Of a stretch of 7,761 nucleotides of DNA, positions 1 through 4,797 are shown in pieces; within the stretch, counting starts at the first letter, position 1, and each line of letters starts with the position of its first letter. The stretch is from Phenylobacterium sp. (GTDB lineage Bacteria; Pseudomonadota; Alphaproteobacteria; Caulobacterales; Caulobacteraceae). A model generated the notes under the pieces. It saw only the letters and a program-made list of their open reading frames with translations, searched no databases and was not told where the DNA came from. Position numbers and translations under genes: made by a program. The stretch lies in NCBI GenBank assembly GCA_025350885.1, contig JANXXA010000371.1, positions 1 through 7,761 on the forward strand, read 5' to 3'.

Positions 1-308
1 GAGGTCGGGTATTCGGCGATGAACGCCAGGTCCCACGCCTCGGCCTGCGGCCCGGTGACCATCACCTGCGGCTTGCCAGCCCAGATCTGGCGGCCACCGA
101 CGCGGGCGAAGATCGCCGCGGTGGTGCGGCCGTAGGCGCGATAGGCGTCGAGGCCGGAGATATCCTTGGCATGGTCGGGGTGGTCGGCCGGGTAGTCCGC
201 CTTCGGCTTCAGCCGCACCAGGTTGAGCATCTGGATCGGCTGGTCGGCCGGCAGGGACTTGAAGAGCTCCCAGGCACTTCGATCCGGATCGACGTAGGTA
301 TCGCTCAT
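1..308 (-). CDS. DUF1330 domain protein, 3' end cut by window edge
   Basis: The minus-strand frame opens with ATG at 308-306 (MSDTYVDPDRSAWELFKSLP) and stays open to the window edge, giving 102 complete codons without a stop. The stretch PIQMLNLVRLKP near residues 25-36 and the later LDAYRAYGRTTAAIFARVGG followed by GRQIWAG match the usual pattern of DUF1330 proteins, small cytoplasmic dimeric alpha/beta-barrel (ferredoxin-like) proteins of unknown function. The family's core is about 95-100 residues, so little beyond the C-terminus should be missing. No signal peptide or membrane segment is visible. The gene diverges from carA, with 102 bp between the two start codons. The family call is fairly secure; no biochemical role can be assigned. 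Confidence 0.8.
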   Translation of the reverse strand, partial: MSDTYVDPDRSAWELFKSLPADQPIQMLNLVRLKPKADYPADHPDHAKDISGLDAYRAYGRTTAAIFARVGGRQIWAGKPQVMVTGPQAEAWDLAFIAEYPT

Positions 309-349
309 CAGGGGTGCTCCCGGCTTCATCTGCGTGCGATATGCGCACA

Positions 350-380
350 TTGACCGCCAGGACGGGACTCACTACCTACG
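350..380 (+). promoter_or_regulatory. possible carA promoter
   Basis: TTGACC at 350-355 is followed about 16 bp later by CTACCTAC at 372-379, which weakly fits the alphaproteobacterial housekeeping pattern TTGAC...GCTANAWC. A GANTC site (GACTC, 366-370) lies between the boxes and another (GAGTC, 400-404) overlaps the ribosome binding site. The -10 match is poor, so this is a tentative call. Confidence 0.3.
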
Positions 381-410
381 CGGCCGTTTTGCCCACCAGG
401 AGTCGCCGTC

Positions 411-1580
411 ATGAGCCGTGATTTGCTGCCCGGCTGCACCGGCGTTCTGGCAATGGCGGACGGGACGGTGCTGCAAGGCATTGGCGTGGGCGCGGTCGGC
501 GAGGCGCTGGGCGAGGTCTGCTTCAACACCGCCATGACCGGCTACCAGGAGATTTTGACCGACCCCTCCTACATGGCCCAGATCATCGCCTTCACCTTCC
601 CGCACATCGGCAACACCGGGACCAATCTTGAAGACCTGGAGCAGATGTCCGGGTCCGCCCGAACGGCGGCGCGGGGCGCGATCTTCCGCGACGTGCCGAC
701 CGCGCCGGCAACCTGGCGCGCCGACGCGGATCTGGCGACCTGGATGGCGCGGCGGGGCGTGGTGGGTCTGGCCGGCGTCGACACGCGCGCGCTCACCCGC
801 ACCATCCGCGAGCACGGCATGCCATATGCGGTGATCGCCCATTCGCCGCAGGGCCAGTTCGATCTGGACGCCCTGATCGCCAAGGCGAAGGCTTGGCCGG
901 GGCTCGAGGGCCTGGACCTGGCAAAGGACGCCTCCTGCCTGCAACCGTTCGTCTGGGACGAGGGCCTGTGGTCCTGGCCCGACGGCTATGCCAGGCCCGG
1001 TTCGCCCAGGTACAACGTGGTCGTCGTCGACTACGGTGTGAAGCGCAATATCCTCCGCGCGTTAACTAGCGTCGGCGCACGGGCTACCGTGGTGCCGGTC
1101 GATACGTCGGCCGAGGAGATCCTGGCGCGCAAGCCGGACGGGGTGCTGCTATCGAACGGCCCCGGCGATCCGGCGGCGACCGGCGTGTATGCCGTGCCGG
1201 AGATTCGCAAGCTGATAGACAGCGGCGTGCCGGTCTTCGGCATCTGTCTCGGCCACCAGATGCTGTCGCTGGCCGTGGGGGCAAAGACCGTCAAGATGGA
1301 ACAGGGCCACCACGGGGCGAACCATCCGGTGAAGGACCTGACCACCGGCAAGGTGGAGATCGTCTCGATGAACCACGGCTTCACCGTCGACCGCGCGAGC
1401 CTGCCCGAGGCGGTCGTGGAGACCCACGTCTCGCTGTTCGACGGCACCAACGCAGGCCTGGCGCTGAAAGATCGCCCGGTGTTCAGCGTTCAGCACCACC
1501 CCGAAGCCTCCCCGGGCCCGACGGACTCGCTCTACCTCTTCGAACGCTTCGCAGCGATGATGGACGCGAGGAAGAGGTAG
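411..1580 (+). CDS. carA: carbamoyl-phosphate synthase small (glutaminase) subunit
   Basis: This 389-residue protein is the full length of the CarA family. It hydrolyses glutamine and channels ammonia to CarB, which makes carbamoyl phosphate for pyrimidine and arginine synthesis in the cytoplasm. The N-terminal half is the CPSase small-chain domain ([20 protein letters not shown] near residues 34-53). The C-terminal half is a class I glutamine amidotransferase: [13 protein letters not shown] near 205-217, the nucleophile Cys279 in [20 protein letters not shown] near 302-311, and the His363/Glu365 pair in [10 protein letters not shown]. The Cys-to-His and Cys-to-Glu spacing (84 and 86) equals that of the E. 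coli enzyme (C269, H353, E355). The start is supported by AGGAG at 398-402, eight bases upstream. No frameshift is seen. carB does not follow; an insertion element begins 84 bp after the stop. Confidence 0.98.
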   Translation: MSRDLLPGCTGVLAMADGTVLQGIGVGAVGEALGEVCFNTAMTGYQEILTDPSYMAQIIAFTFPHIGNTGTNLEDLEQMSGSARTAARGAIFRDVPTAPATWRADADLATWMARRGVVGLAGVDTRALTRTIREHGMPYAVIAHSPQGQFDLDALIAKAKAWPGLEGLDLAKDASCLQPFVWDEGLWSWPDGYARPGSPRYNVVVVDYGVKRNILRALTSVGARATVVPVDTSAEEILARKPDGVLLSNGPGDPAATGVYAVPEIRKLIDSGVPVFGICLGHQMLSLAVGAKTVKMEQGHHGANHPVKDLTTGKVEIVSMNHGFTVDRASLPEAVVETHVSLFDGTNAGLALKDRPVFSVQHHPEASPGPTDSLYLFERFAAMMDARKR

Positions 1581-1664
1581 GAACCACAGAGTAGATCGCC
1601 ACGGAAAACACGGAAAGATTACGAGAAATGGGCATATGTTCTTCTATTGTTCTTTTCCTGAGTT
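1581..1664. other. carA 3' flank, AT-rich, no gene
   Basis: This short spacer between carA and the IS1595 terminus is clearly richer in A and T than carA. It holds an 8-bp direct repeat, CACGGAAA at 1600-1607 and 1609-1616, preceded by ACCACAGAG. I see no gene and no clear rho-independent terminator for carA. Confidence 0.5.
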
Positions 1665-1681
1665 GGCAGTTATATACTTGA
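1665..1681 (+). repeat. left terminal inverted repeat of IS1595-family element
   Basis: These 17 bp are identical to the reverse complement of 4441-4457. The repeat starts with GG and contains TATATA followed by CTTGA, a layout also seen at the left end of the second IS1595-family element near 7297. The TTGACA formed at its inner edge (1678-1683) can serve as a -35 box. Confidence 0.85.
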
Positions 1682-1705
1682 CAAAGCACCGTGAGGGGCT
1701 AGGCT
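1678..1705 (+). promoter_or_regulatory. transposase promoter overlapping the terminal repeat
   Basis: TTGACA (1678-1683) and TAGGCT (1700-1705) are separated by 16 bp, and the transposase ATG follows at 1731 with AGGGAA (1715-1720) as ribosome binding site. The -35 box overlaps the inner part of the inverted repeat, so transposase bound to the end would be expected to repress its own gene (inference). The second IS1595 element has the same layout. Confidence 0.55.
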
Positions 1706-1730
1706 GAAATCGTTAGGGAAAGCCAAGCCG

Positions 1731-2670
1731 ATGAACCTCACCGATCCGATCTTCCAAGACGCAGATAAGGCCCGCGCCCACCTTGAGGCGACCCGCTGGC
1801 CGAACGGCCCGATCTGCCCACATTGCGGCGTAGTCAACGAAGCGACAAACGTCGGCGGTAAGTCGGCTCGCAAGGGCTGCTACCAGTGCAACGCCTGCCG
1901 CGAGCAATTCACCGTCACGGTCGGGACCGTGTTCGAACGCTCCAAGGTTCCGCTGCACAAGTGGCTGCTGGCGACCTACCTGATCTCGTCGTCCAAGATG
2001 GGCTATTCGTCCCATCAGCTCCACCGCACGCTCGGCGTGACCTACAAGACGGCCTGGTTCATGGCGCACCGCATCCGCGAAGCGATGAACCCCGTCGCCA
2101 AGACGCCCCTCGGCGGCGAGGGCAAGACCGTGGAAGCCGACGAAACCTATATCGGCGGCAAGGAGGCCAATAAGCATAAGCACAAGCGCCTGCCGCGCGA
2201 TCTCGCCGCCGATGCTAAAAAGAAGGTCGTCACCCTGGTCGAGCGCGACGGCTCGGCTCGCTCGTTCCACGTCGCCAACGTCACCGCCAAGACCGTCCGC
2301 GATGTTCTGGTCACCACGGCCGACCGCGCCTCACACCTGATGACGGATGGGGCCAAAGTCTACACCGGCGTAGGCGCCGAGTTCGCCGCGCACTCTGCCG
2401 TCGATCACTCAGCCGGCGAGTACGTTCGCGGGCTGGCGCATTCCAACACCGCTGTAAACTACTTCTCGATCCTCAAACGCGGGATCAACGGGACGTTTAT
2501 CCCACGTCTCTGAAGCCCACCTTAGCCGCTACCTCGCGGAGTTCGACTTCCGCTATTCCAACAGCTCAGGTCTCGGCGTCGATGACGCGGCCCGCGCCGA
2601 TCTGATGCTCAAGGGCTCGACCGGCAAGCGCCTGACCTATCGGCCAACTGGTGAAGGCGTGCACGCGTAA
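1731..2670 (+). pseudogene. IS1595-family transposase, frameshifted
   Basis: The first frame encodes 260 residues to the TGA at 2511-2513. It has an N-terminal zinc ribbon (C29-x2-C32 and C53-x2-C56), a helix-turn-helix region near 75-118 (KWLLATYLI, TYKTAWFMAHRIR), and an ISXO2-like DDE domain with Asp137 in VEADETYIGGKE and Asp206 in LMTDGAKVY. The third block reads HSNTAVNYFSILKRGINGTF (residues 237-256). After this, homology continues one base out of register: HVSEAHLSRYLAEFDFRYSN from 2503, then on to VHA and a TAA at 2668-2670. Joined, the protein would be about 312 residues, normal for the family. A net +1 indel near 2498-2503 therefore broke the gene. In addition, the Glu usual in NTxE(N/G)(Y/F)F is Val242 (GTA at 2454-2456), one base away from GAA. 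Confidence 0.9.
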
Positions 2671-2714
2671 GCAGAAGGCTAAGCGACTCCAGGGGCTGAG
2701 GAAAAAAGCTGTGA

Positions 2715-2756
2715 GCCGCTGAATCGCCTCATTACACCGGTCTGCGAATCAGCGGC
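2715..2756 (+). repeat. imperfect palindrome with two GANTC sites
   Basis: GCCGCTGAATCGC at 2715-2727 faces GCGAATCAGCGGC at 2744-2756 across a 16-base loop. Eight outer and four inner pairs form, with one A/A mismatch falling on the centre base of a GANTC site in each arm (GAATC at 2721-2725 and 2746-2750). It lies in the spacer after the transposase. Its function is unknown; it could be an RNA hairpin or a CcrM-sensitive DNA site. Confidence 0.55.
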
Positions 2757-2764
2757 GGAATGGC

Positions 2765-2800
2765 AAAGCCCGGCAGCACGCCAAATGCTCCCGGGCTTTT
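2765..2800 (+). terminator. rho-independent terminator-like hairpin after transposase
   Basis: AAAGCCCGG (2765-2773) pairs perfectly with CCGGGCTTT (2791-2799). After a C/C mismatch, AGCA (2775-2778) pairs with TGCT (2786-2789), leaving a 7-base loop. The right arm runs into TTTTCT. It lies about 95 bp after the original transposase stop and 100 bp before the next gene, so it plausibly separates the transposase transcript from the cargo genes. Confidence 0.65.
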
Positions 2801-2837
2801 CTGAAACCGCCGGGTAGGGCGGCCTCGGTGTTCTTCC

Positions 2838-2854
2838 CTCCGATAGAATCGGAG
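2838..2854 (+). repeat. 17-bp perfect palindrome upstream of first cargo gene
   Basis: CTCCGAT (2838-2844) and ATCGGAG (2848-2854) flank the triplet AGA, 46 bases before the start codon of the cargo gene at 2900. It contains or touches two GANTC sites (2846-2850 and 2852-2856). It could be an operator or a small RNA hairpin; nothing here decides which. Confidence 0.4.
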
Positions 2855-2875
2855 TCGCGCCAGACGGTCAACCCG

Positions 2876-2893
2876 GCATCCGCATAAGGATGC
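2876..2893 (+). promoter_or_regulatory. hairpin partly covering the ribosome binding site of the 2900 gene
   Basis: GCATCC (2876-2881) pairs perfectly with GGATGC (2888-2893) across a six-base loop. The Shine-Dalgarno AAGGA (2886-2890) is half in the loop and half in the stem, nine bases before ATG at 2900. This could dampen translation; that is an inference from pairing alone. Confidence 0.4.
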
Positions 2894-2899
2894 GATTAT

Positions 2900-3112
2900 A
2901 TGGCTAAGACACCCTCAAACAGCGGCAAGGCCTGGACACCTGCGCAGGTGAAGCAGCTCAAGGTCGAGATCAAACAGAACACGCCAACGCGCGTAATGGG
3001 CCTGCACCAGCAGCGGAGCGCCGCCGCCGTACAGTCGAAGGCCAATGACCTTGGCCTTTCGACCAAGCCGGTGAATCGGTCGCCGTACAACCGGCAGAAG
3101 CCAAAGCCGTAG
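2900..3112 (+). CDS. small SANT/Myb-like protein, IS cargo
   Basis: This encodes 70 residues beginning MAKTPSNSGKAWTPAQVKQL. It belongs to a set of very small alphaproteobacterial proteins with the pattern SGKAWTPxxVKQLK...NTPTRVxGL...R(S/T)xxAVxxKA...GLSxKPxNxSPYNR. The WTPAQVKQLK and AAAVQSKANDLGL portions (about 18-27 and 44-57) suggest a compact three-helix SANT/Myb-like or HTH fold, so DNA or protein binding is possible. The lysine-rich ends fit nucleic-acid contact. The start is supported by AAGGA at 2886-2890. It is the first cargo gene of the IS1595 element and reads in the transposase direction. No function is established; the fold is inferred from the residue pattern only. Confidence 0.75.
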   Translation: MAKTPSNSGKAWTPAQVKQLKVEIKQNTPTRVMGLHQQRSAAAVQSKANDLGLSTKPVNRSPYNRQKPKP

Positions 3113-3209
3113 CGCGCTCGTAAAGGCGGCGCTCGCGGATCGTCCATCTGTGGCCGTGCTCCGCGAGCGCCAGCCCGAGCGCGTCAAGCGCGTCCGCAAT
3201 CAGATTCAT
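2970..3209 (-). CDS. possible small hypothetical protein, antisense to 2900 gene
   Basis: A minus-strand frame opens with ATG at 3209-3207, preceded by GAGG six bases upstream. Its first 33 residues (MNLIADALDALGLALAEHGH then RWTIRERRLYERA) look like a natural helical protein and resemble small alphaproteobacterial hypothetical proteins with a HxWTxxERxLYERA pattern. From about residue 33 onward the frame is simply the antisense of the cargo gene at 2900-3112 and runs to a stop at 2970, so the native C-terminus is probably lost or never existed. Its start lies ten bases from that of the divergent gene at 3220. It may be a gene remnant or a genuine overlapping gene; I cannot decide. Confidence 0.35.
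   Translation of the reverse strand: MNLIADALDALGLALAEHGHRWTIRERRLYERATALASAGCTATDSPAWSKGQGHWPSTVRRRRSAAGAGPLRALACSV
3128..3171. repeat. 12-bp perfect inverted repeat between cargo genes
   Basis: GGCGCTCGCGGA (3128-3139) and TCCGCGAGCGCC (3160-3171) are exact reverse complements separated by 20 bases. The repeat sits 16 bp after the stop of the 2900 gene. It has no T-tract, so it is a poor intrinsic terminator, but as an RNA it would fold very stably. It also falls within the coding part of the possible minus-strand gene. Confidence 0.5.
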
Positions 3210-3210
3210 T

Positions 3211-3219
3211 GGAGGCCTC
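3211..3219. promoter_or_regulatory. palindromic Shine-Dalgarno usable on both strands
   Basis: GGAGGCCTC contains the perfect palindrome GAGGCCTC. On the plus strand GGAGG lies four bases before the ATG at 3220. On the minus strand GAGG lies six bases before the ATG at 3209-3207. One site could therefore serve two divergent starts ten bases apart. Plus-strand use is likely; minus-strand use depends on that gene being real. Confidence 0.5.
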
Positions 3220-3447
3220 ATGGTTTGGTATGACCTGACAGTCTTTGAACGGTTCGAGGGCGGCCCTCGTCGGGAGAACCGGGAGCACGCCGCGACCTTT
3301 GAGGCCGCAGATATCCAGGCGGCGCGGGATGAAGCCCACCGCCGCGCGAAGGCGCTGCCTGCAAATCATGTCGGCGTGCTCTACGCGTCCGATGACGTAG
3401 GACCATCTCGGGTCCAGCTGGGGACCTGGGATGCCCCTACTAGGTAG
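3220..3447 (+). CDS. small hypothetical protein, IS cargo
   Basis: This encodes 75 residues beginning MVWYDLTVFERFEGGPRREN. The order of beta-like MVWYDLTVFERF, polar turn, alanine/arginine-rich helix (FEAADIQAARDEAHRRAKAL, about 28-47) and a second beta-like stretch (HVGVLYASDD) suggests a small alpha/beta fold. I do not recognise a named family. Start choice is supported by GGAGG four bases upstream, which is short but usable. It lies within the IS1595 element, 107 bp after the previous cargo gene and 119 bp before the next, all reading the same way. Coding reality is supported by the ribosome binding site, protein-like composition and position; function is unknown. Confidence 0.6.
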   Translation: MVWYDLTVFERFEGGPRRENREHAATFEAADIQAARDEAHRRAKALPANHVGVLYASDDVGPSRVQLGTWDAPTR

Positions 3448-3566
3448 CTTTCTTAGGCTTCGGGACTGGCGGTTTGTGCGGTTTTGGCGGCATCCGCAGG
3501 GCGTTCGCCACGCCACGGTCAAAGCGCTCTTCAGCGCCAGGTTCATCTTCAGGGGGCTTCTCGGTC

Positions 3567-4286
3567 ATGGCCTACGACCTAAACGAATTGCATGAGCGGA
3601 TAGATTTGTGCCGCACCAAGGGTGCGGCCCTCAATGAGGAGATCGTCAAGGTCGCGGGACAATCCATCAAGCATTGGCTTACGGTCTTTGGTCCGGGCGC
3701 CGGCGCGATCCTCGCAAAGATGACTGCGGTCCCGACAGTCGCGCTGCGCTCGGAGATCGGAATGATTGTGAACGAACAGAGGGCGATCCTCGACGCGTTG
3801 GCATGTGCGCTCGCCAATCGGAACGGCGCCAACCACACGAACGACGTCTATTTCCCGATAACCAGAGACAAGGCCGGATTCGACGAATTGGGCCGCAGGA
3901 AGATCCGAAAACTGTCCCAGCAGGACCAAGATATCATTGAAGCGCTGCTGCCCTGGGGCACCGAAGATGGCGGCCATCCTTACCTCTTCCAGCTTCACGA
4001 GGTTGATCGCGTGCGGAAGCACCAGAAGCTTCTGCGGTGGGCAACGATAGGAGGGGCGTTTGCAACGAGCTCGGGACACATCGGAATGATGCAATCCGCG
4101 CAGGTTGCCTTTCAGGAGATCGGCAAGGAAGAGCGGTTGGCCTTCTTCAGCAATGCCACCTGCGATATCGGTGTCCGGTTCGGACTGGTCTACGCTGAGC
4201 CGACCGCTGTGGACGGTCATAACGTCGCCGCCTGCCTTCACGCGTTCAATGACACCGTGGAGGCGGTTGTCACGGCCTTTGACTGA
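3567..4286 (+). CDS. hypothetical protein, 239 aa, largest IS cargo gene
   Basis: I chose ATG 3567 (MAYDLNELHERIDLCRTKGA) because AGGGGG at 3551-3556 lies ten bases upstream. An upstream in-frame ATG at 3474 would add 31 residues rich in Ser, Gly and Arg and has no good ribosome site. The 239-residue protein looks soluble and helical. The central part (NEQRAILDALACALANRNGA, then NDVYFPI near 95, RRKIRKLSQQDQDIIEALLP, and LHEVDRVRKHQKLLRWATIG) follows the order seen in an uncharacterised bacterial group marked by R-x2-LDxLA, FPI, RKI...IE and a (D/N)KH(R/Q)xL motif, which recalls HEPN-like helical proteins. That likeness is pattern-level only. The gene's end overlaps the convergent ORF at 4238-4441 by 49 bases. 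The base composition appears less GC-rich than carA, consistent with acquired cargo. Confidence 0.75.
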   Translation: MAYDLNELHERIDLCRTKGAALNEEIVKVAGQSIKHWLTVFGPGAGAILAKMTAVPTVALRSEIGMIVNEQRAILDALACALANRNGANHTNDVYFPITRDKAGFDELGRRKIRKLSQQDQDIIEALLPWGTEDGGHPYLFQLHEVDRVRKHQKLLRWATIGGAFATSSGHIGMMQSAQVAFQEIGKEERLAFFSNATCDIGVRFGLVYAEPTAVDGHNVAACLHAFNDTVEAVVTAFD

Positions 4287-4441
4287 GACATAGCCAAGAA
4301 TATGCGACGAACGATCTCTGATGGCCGCATCAGGTCAGGGCTGCACTCTGCATAAACATCTAGCCCCGCCTCGATCATAGCGGGGCTGATTTCGAGCGCC
4401 AGCCTGTCCAGCGAATCGGTAGTGGCGTTCGGACGTTCCAT
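4238..4441 (-). CDS. small hypothetical protein at right IS end
   Basis: This minus-strand ORF encodes 67 residues from ATG 4441-4439 (MERPNATTDSLDRLALEISP) to TGA at 4240-4238. The part LALEISPAMIEAGLDVYAE...RPSEIVRRIFLAM resembles a family of short alphaproteobacterial proteins with an xITPEMIEAGxxAL...VxRIxxAM pattern. Its start codon touches the inner edge of the right terminal repeat, and no Shine-Dalgarno is visible because the repeat occupies that place. The frame stays open upstream through the repeat and out of the element to 4792, so the true start is unclear: it may be a gene truncated or fused by the insertion. It is convergent with the 239-aa cargo gene. Confidence 0.45.
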   Translation of the reverse strand: MERPNATTDSLDRLALEISPAMIEAGLDVYAECSPDLMRPSEIVRRIFLAMSQSKAVTTASTVSLNA

Positions 4442-4457
4442 CAAGTATATAACTGCC
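4441..4457 (-). repeat. right terminal inverted repeat of IS1595-family element
   Basis: These 17 bp are an exact reverse complement of 1665-1681 and define the right end of the cargo-bearing element. Just outside, GCCCG (4455-4459) and CGGGC (4464-4468) form a 5-bp hairpin across the junction. Confidence 0.8.
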
Positions 4458-4631
4458 CGAAAGCGGGCCTCGTCATCCGGGCCGCCTGCTGGGTCGCCTT
4501 GGTACGGACGCACGAGGCGCGTCCCCGGAAGCCGCGCGCGACGCAGCTTTTTGATGCTCCGGCTGGAGAGCCCGTCGCGCGCTCGTTCATGTGTAAGGCA
4601 AAGACTTAACCCTGCCGCGGCGGGGTGGAAT
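4458..4631. other. right flank of the IS element, no convincing gene
   Basis: The flank is GC-rich. A minus-strand frame stays open through it, reading for example SIKKLRRARLPGTRLVRPYQ, and continues into the small ORF inside the element. I see no ribosome site or recognisable family, so it may be a remnant of the gene interrupted by the insertion. The rest shows nothing I can name. Confidence 0.4.
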
Positions 4632-4693
4632 CTAGTGTCCCGATTCCGAAGTTCGCAGGCGCTTGTGGCAGGCGCGGTCGAATTTCGGAATCG
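4632..4693. repeat. long palindrome with paired GANTC sites, CerM-like
   Basis: The arms 4641-4655 (CGATTCCGAAGTTCG) and 4679-4693 (CGAATTTCGGAATCG) pair over all 15 positions with a single G-T wobble, around a 23-base loop. Each arm carries a GANTC site near its base (GATTC 4642-4646; GAATC 4688-4692). The left side is preceded by CTAGTGTCC, a sequence mirrored at the end of the next palindrome. Long intergenic palindromes carrying CcrM sites are known from Caulobacter and relatives; assignment to that family rests on this likeness. Confidence 0.75.
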
Positions 4694-4722
4694 ATGAGGA
4701 TACTGGCAAGCCCTTATTTCCA

Positions 4723-4797
4723 AGTGTGCGTCTTGGATCTGAAGTTCGCTCAGAGCCCCAGCCCTCAAGCCGGTGAACTTCAGATCCAGCACACTAG
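4723..4797. repeat. second, related long palindrome at the antitoxin 3' end
   Basis: TGGATCTGAAGTTC (4734-4747) pairs perfectly with GAACTTCAGATCCA (4775-4788). Outside a four-base bulge, AGTGTGC (4723-4729) pairs with GCACACT (4789-4795), giving 21 bp of stem around a 27-base loop. It shares AGTGT and GAAGTTCGC with the palindrome 29 bp away, but has GATCT where the neighbour has GATTC, so it lacks the GANTC sites. The antitoxin stop codon TAG (4796-4794) lies inside the CTAG of the repeat. It may act as a 3' stability or termination hairpin for the toxin-antitoxin mRNA. Confidence 0.8.

Larger units (their letters stand above)
1665..4457 (+). mobile_element. cargo-bearing IS1595-family element
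   Basis: A perfect 17-bp inverted repeat (GGCAGTTATATACTTGA at 1665-1681; its reverse complement at 4441-4457) encloses an IS1595-family transposase gene next to the left end, plus about 1.8 kb of other genes. The left end has the usual arrangement, with terminal repeat, promoter and transposase start within 66 bp. IS1595-family elements are known to carry passenger genes in some members, so the large size is consistent. The transposase is frameshifted, so the copy is probably not autonomous. I found no matching 8-bp target duplication: 1657-1664 is CCTGAGTT and 4458-4465 is CGAAAGCG. The right boundary rests only on the repeat match. Confidence 0.75.

Noticed and set aside
372..944. A 190-codon minus-strand frame
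   Set aside because: It is the antisense of carA, with no ribosome site and no family resemblance.
1713..2270. A 185-codon minus-strand frame
   Set aside because: It is the antisense of the transposase gene, whose motifs are unmistakable on the plus strand.
2491..2513. Programmed ribosomal frameshifting in the transposase
   Set aside because: IS1595 transposases are normally made from one frame, and no slippery heptamer fits. The required shift is +1, so a disabling indel or read error is simpler.
3579..4241. A 220-codon minus-strand frame
   Set aside because: It is the antisense of the 239-aa cargo gene. The plus frame has a ribosome site and a protein-like pattern.
4317..4387. Two hairpins (4318-4333 and 4362-4387) as terminators for the 239-aa gene
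   Set aside because: Both are perfect but lack a T-tract and fall inside the coding part of the convergent ORF, so they are not supported as terminators.
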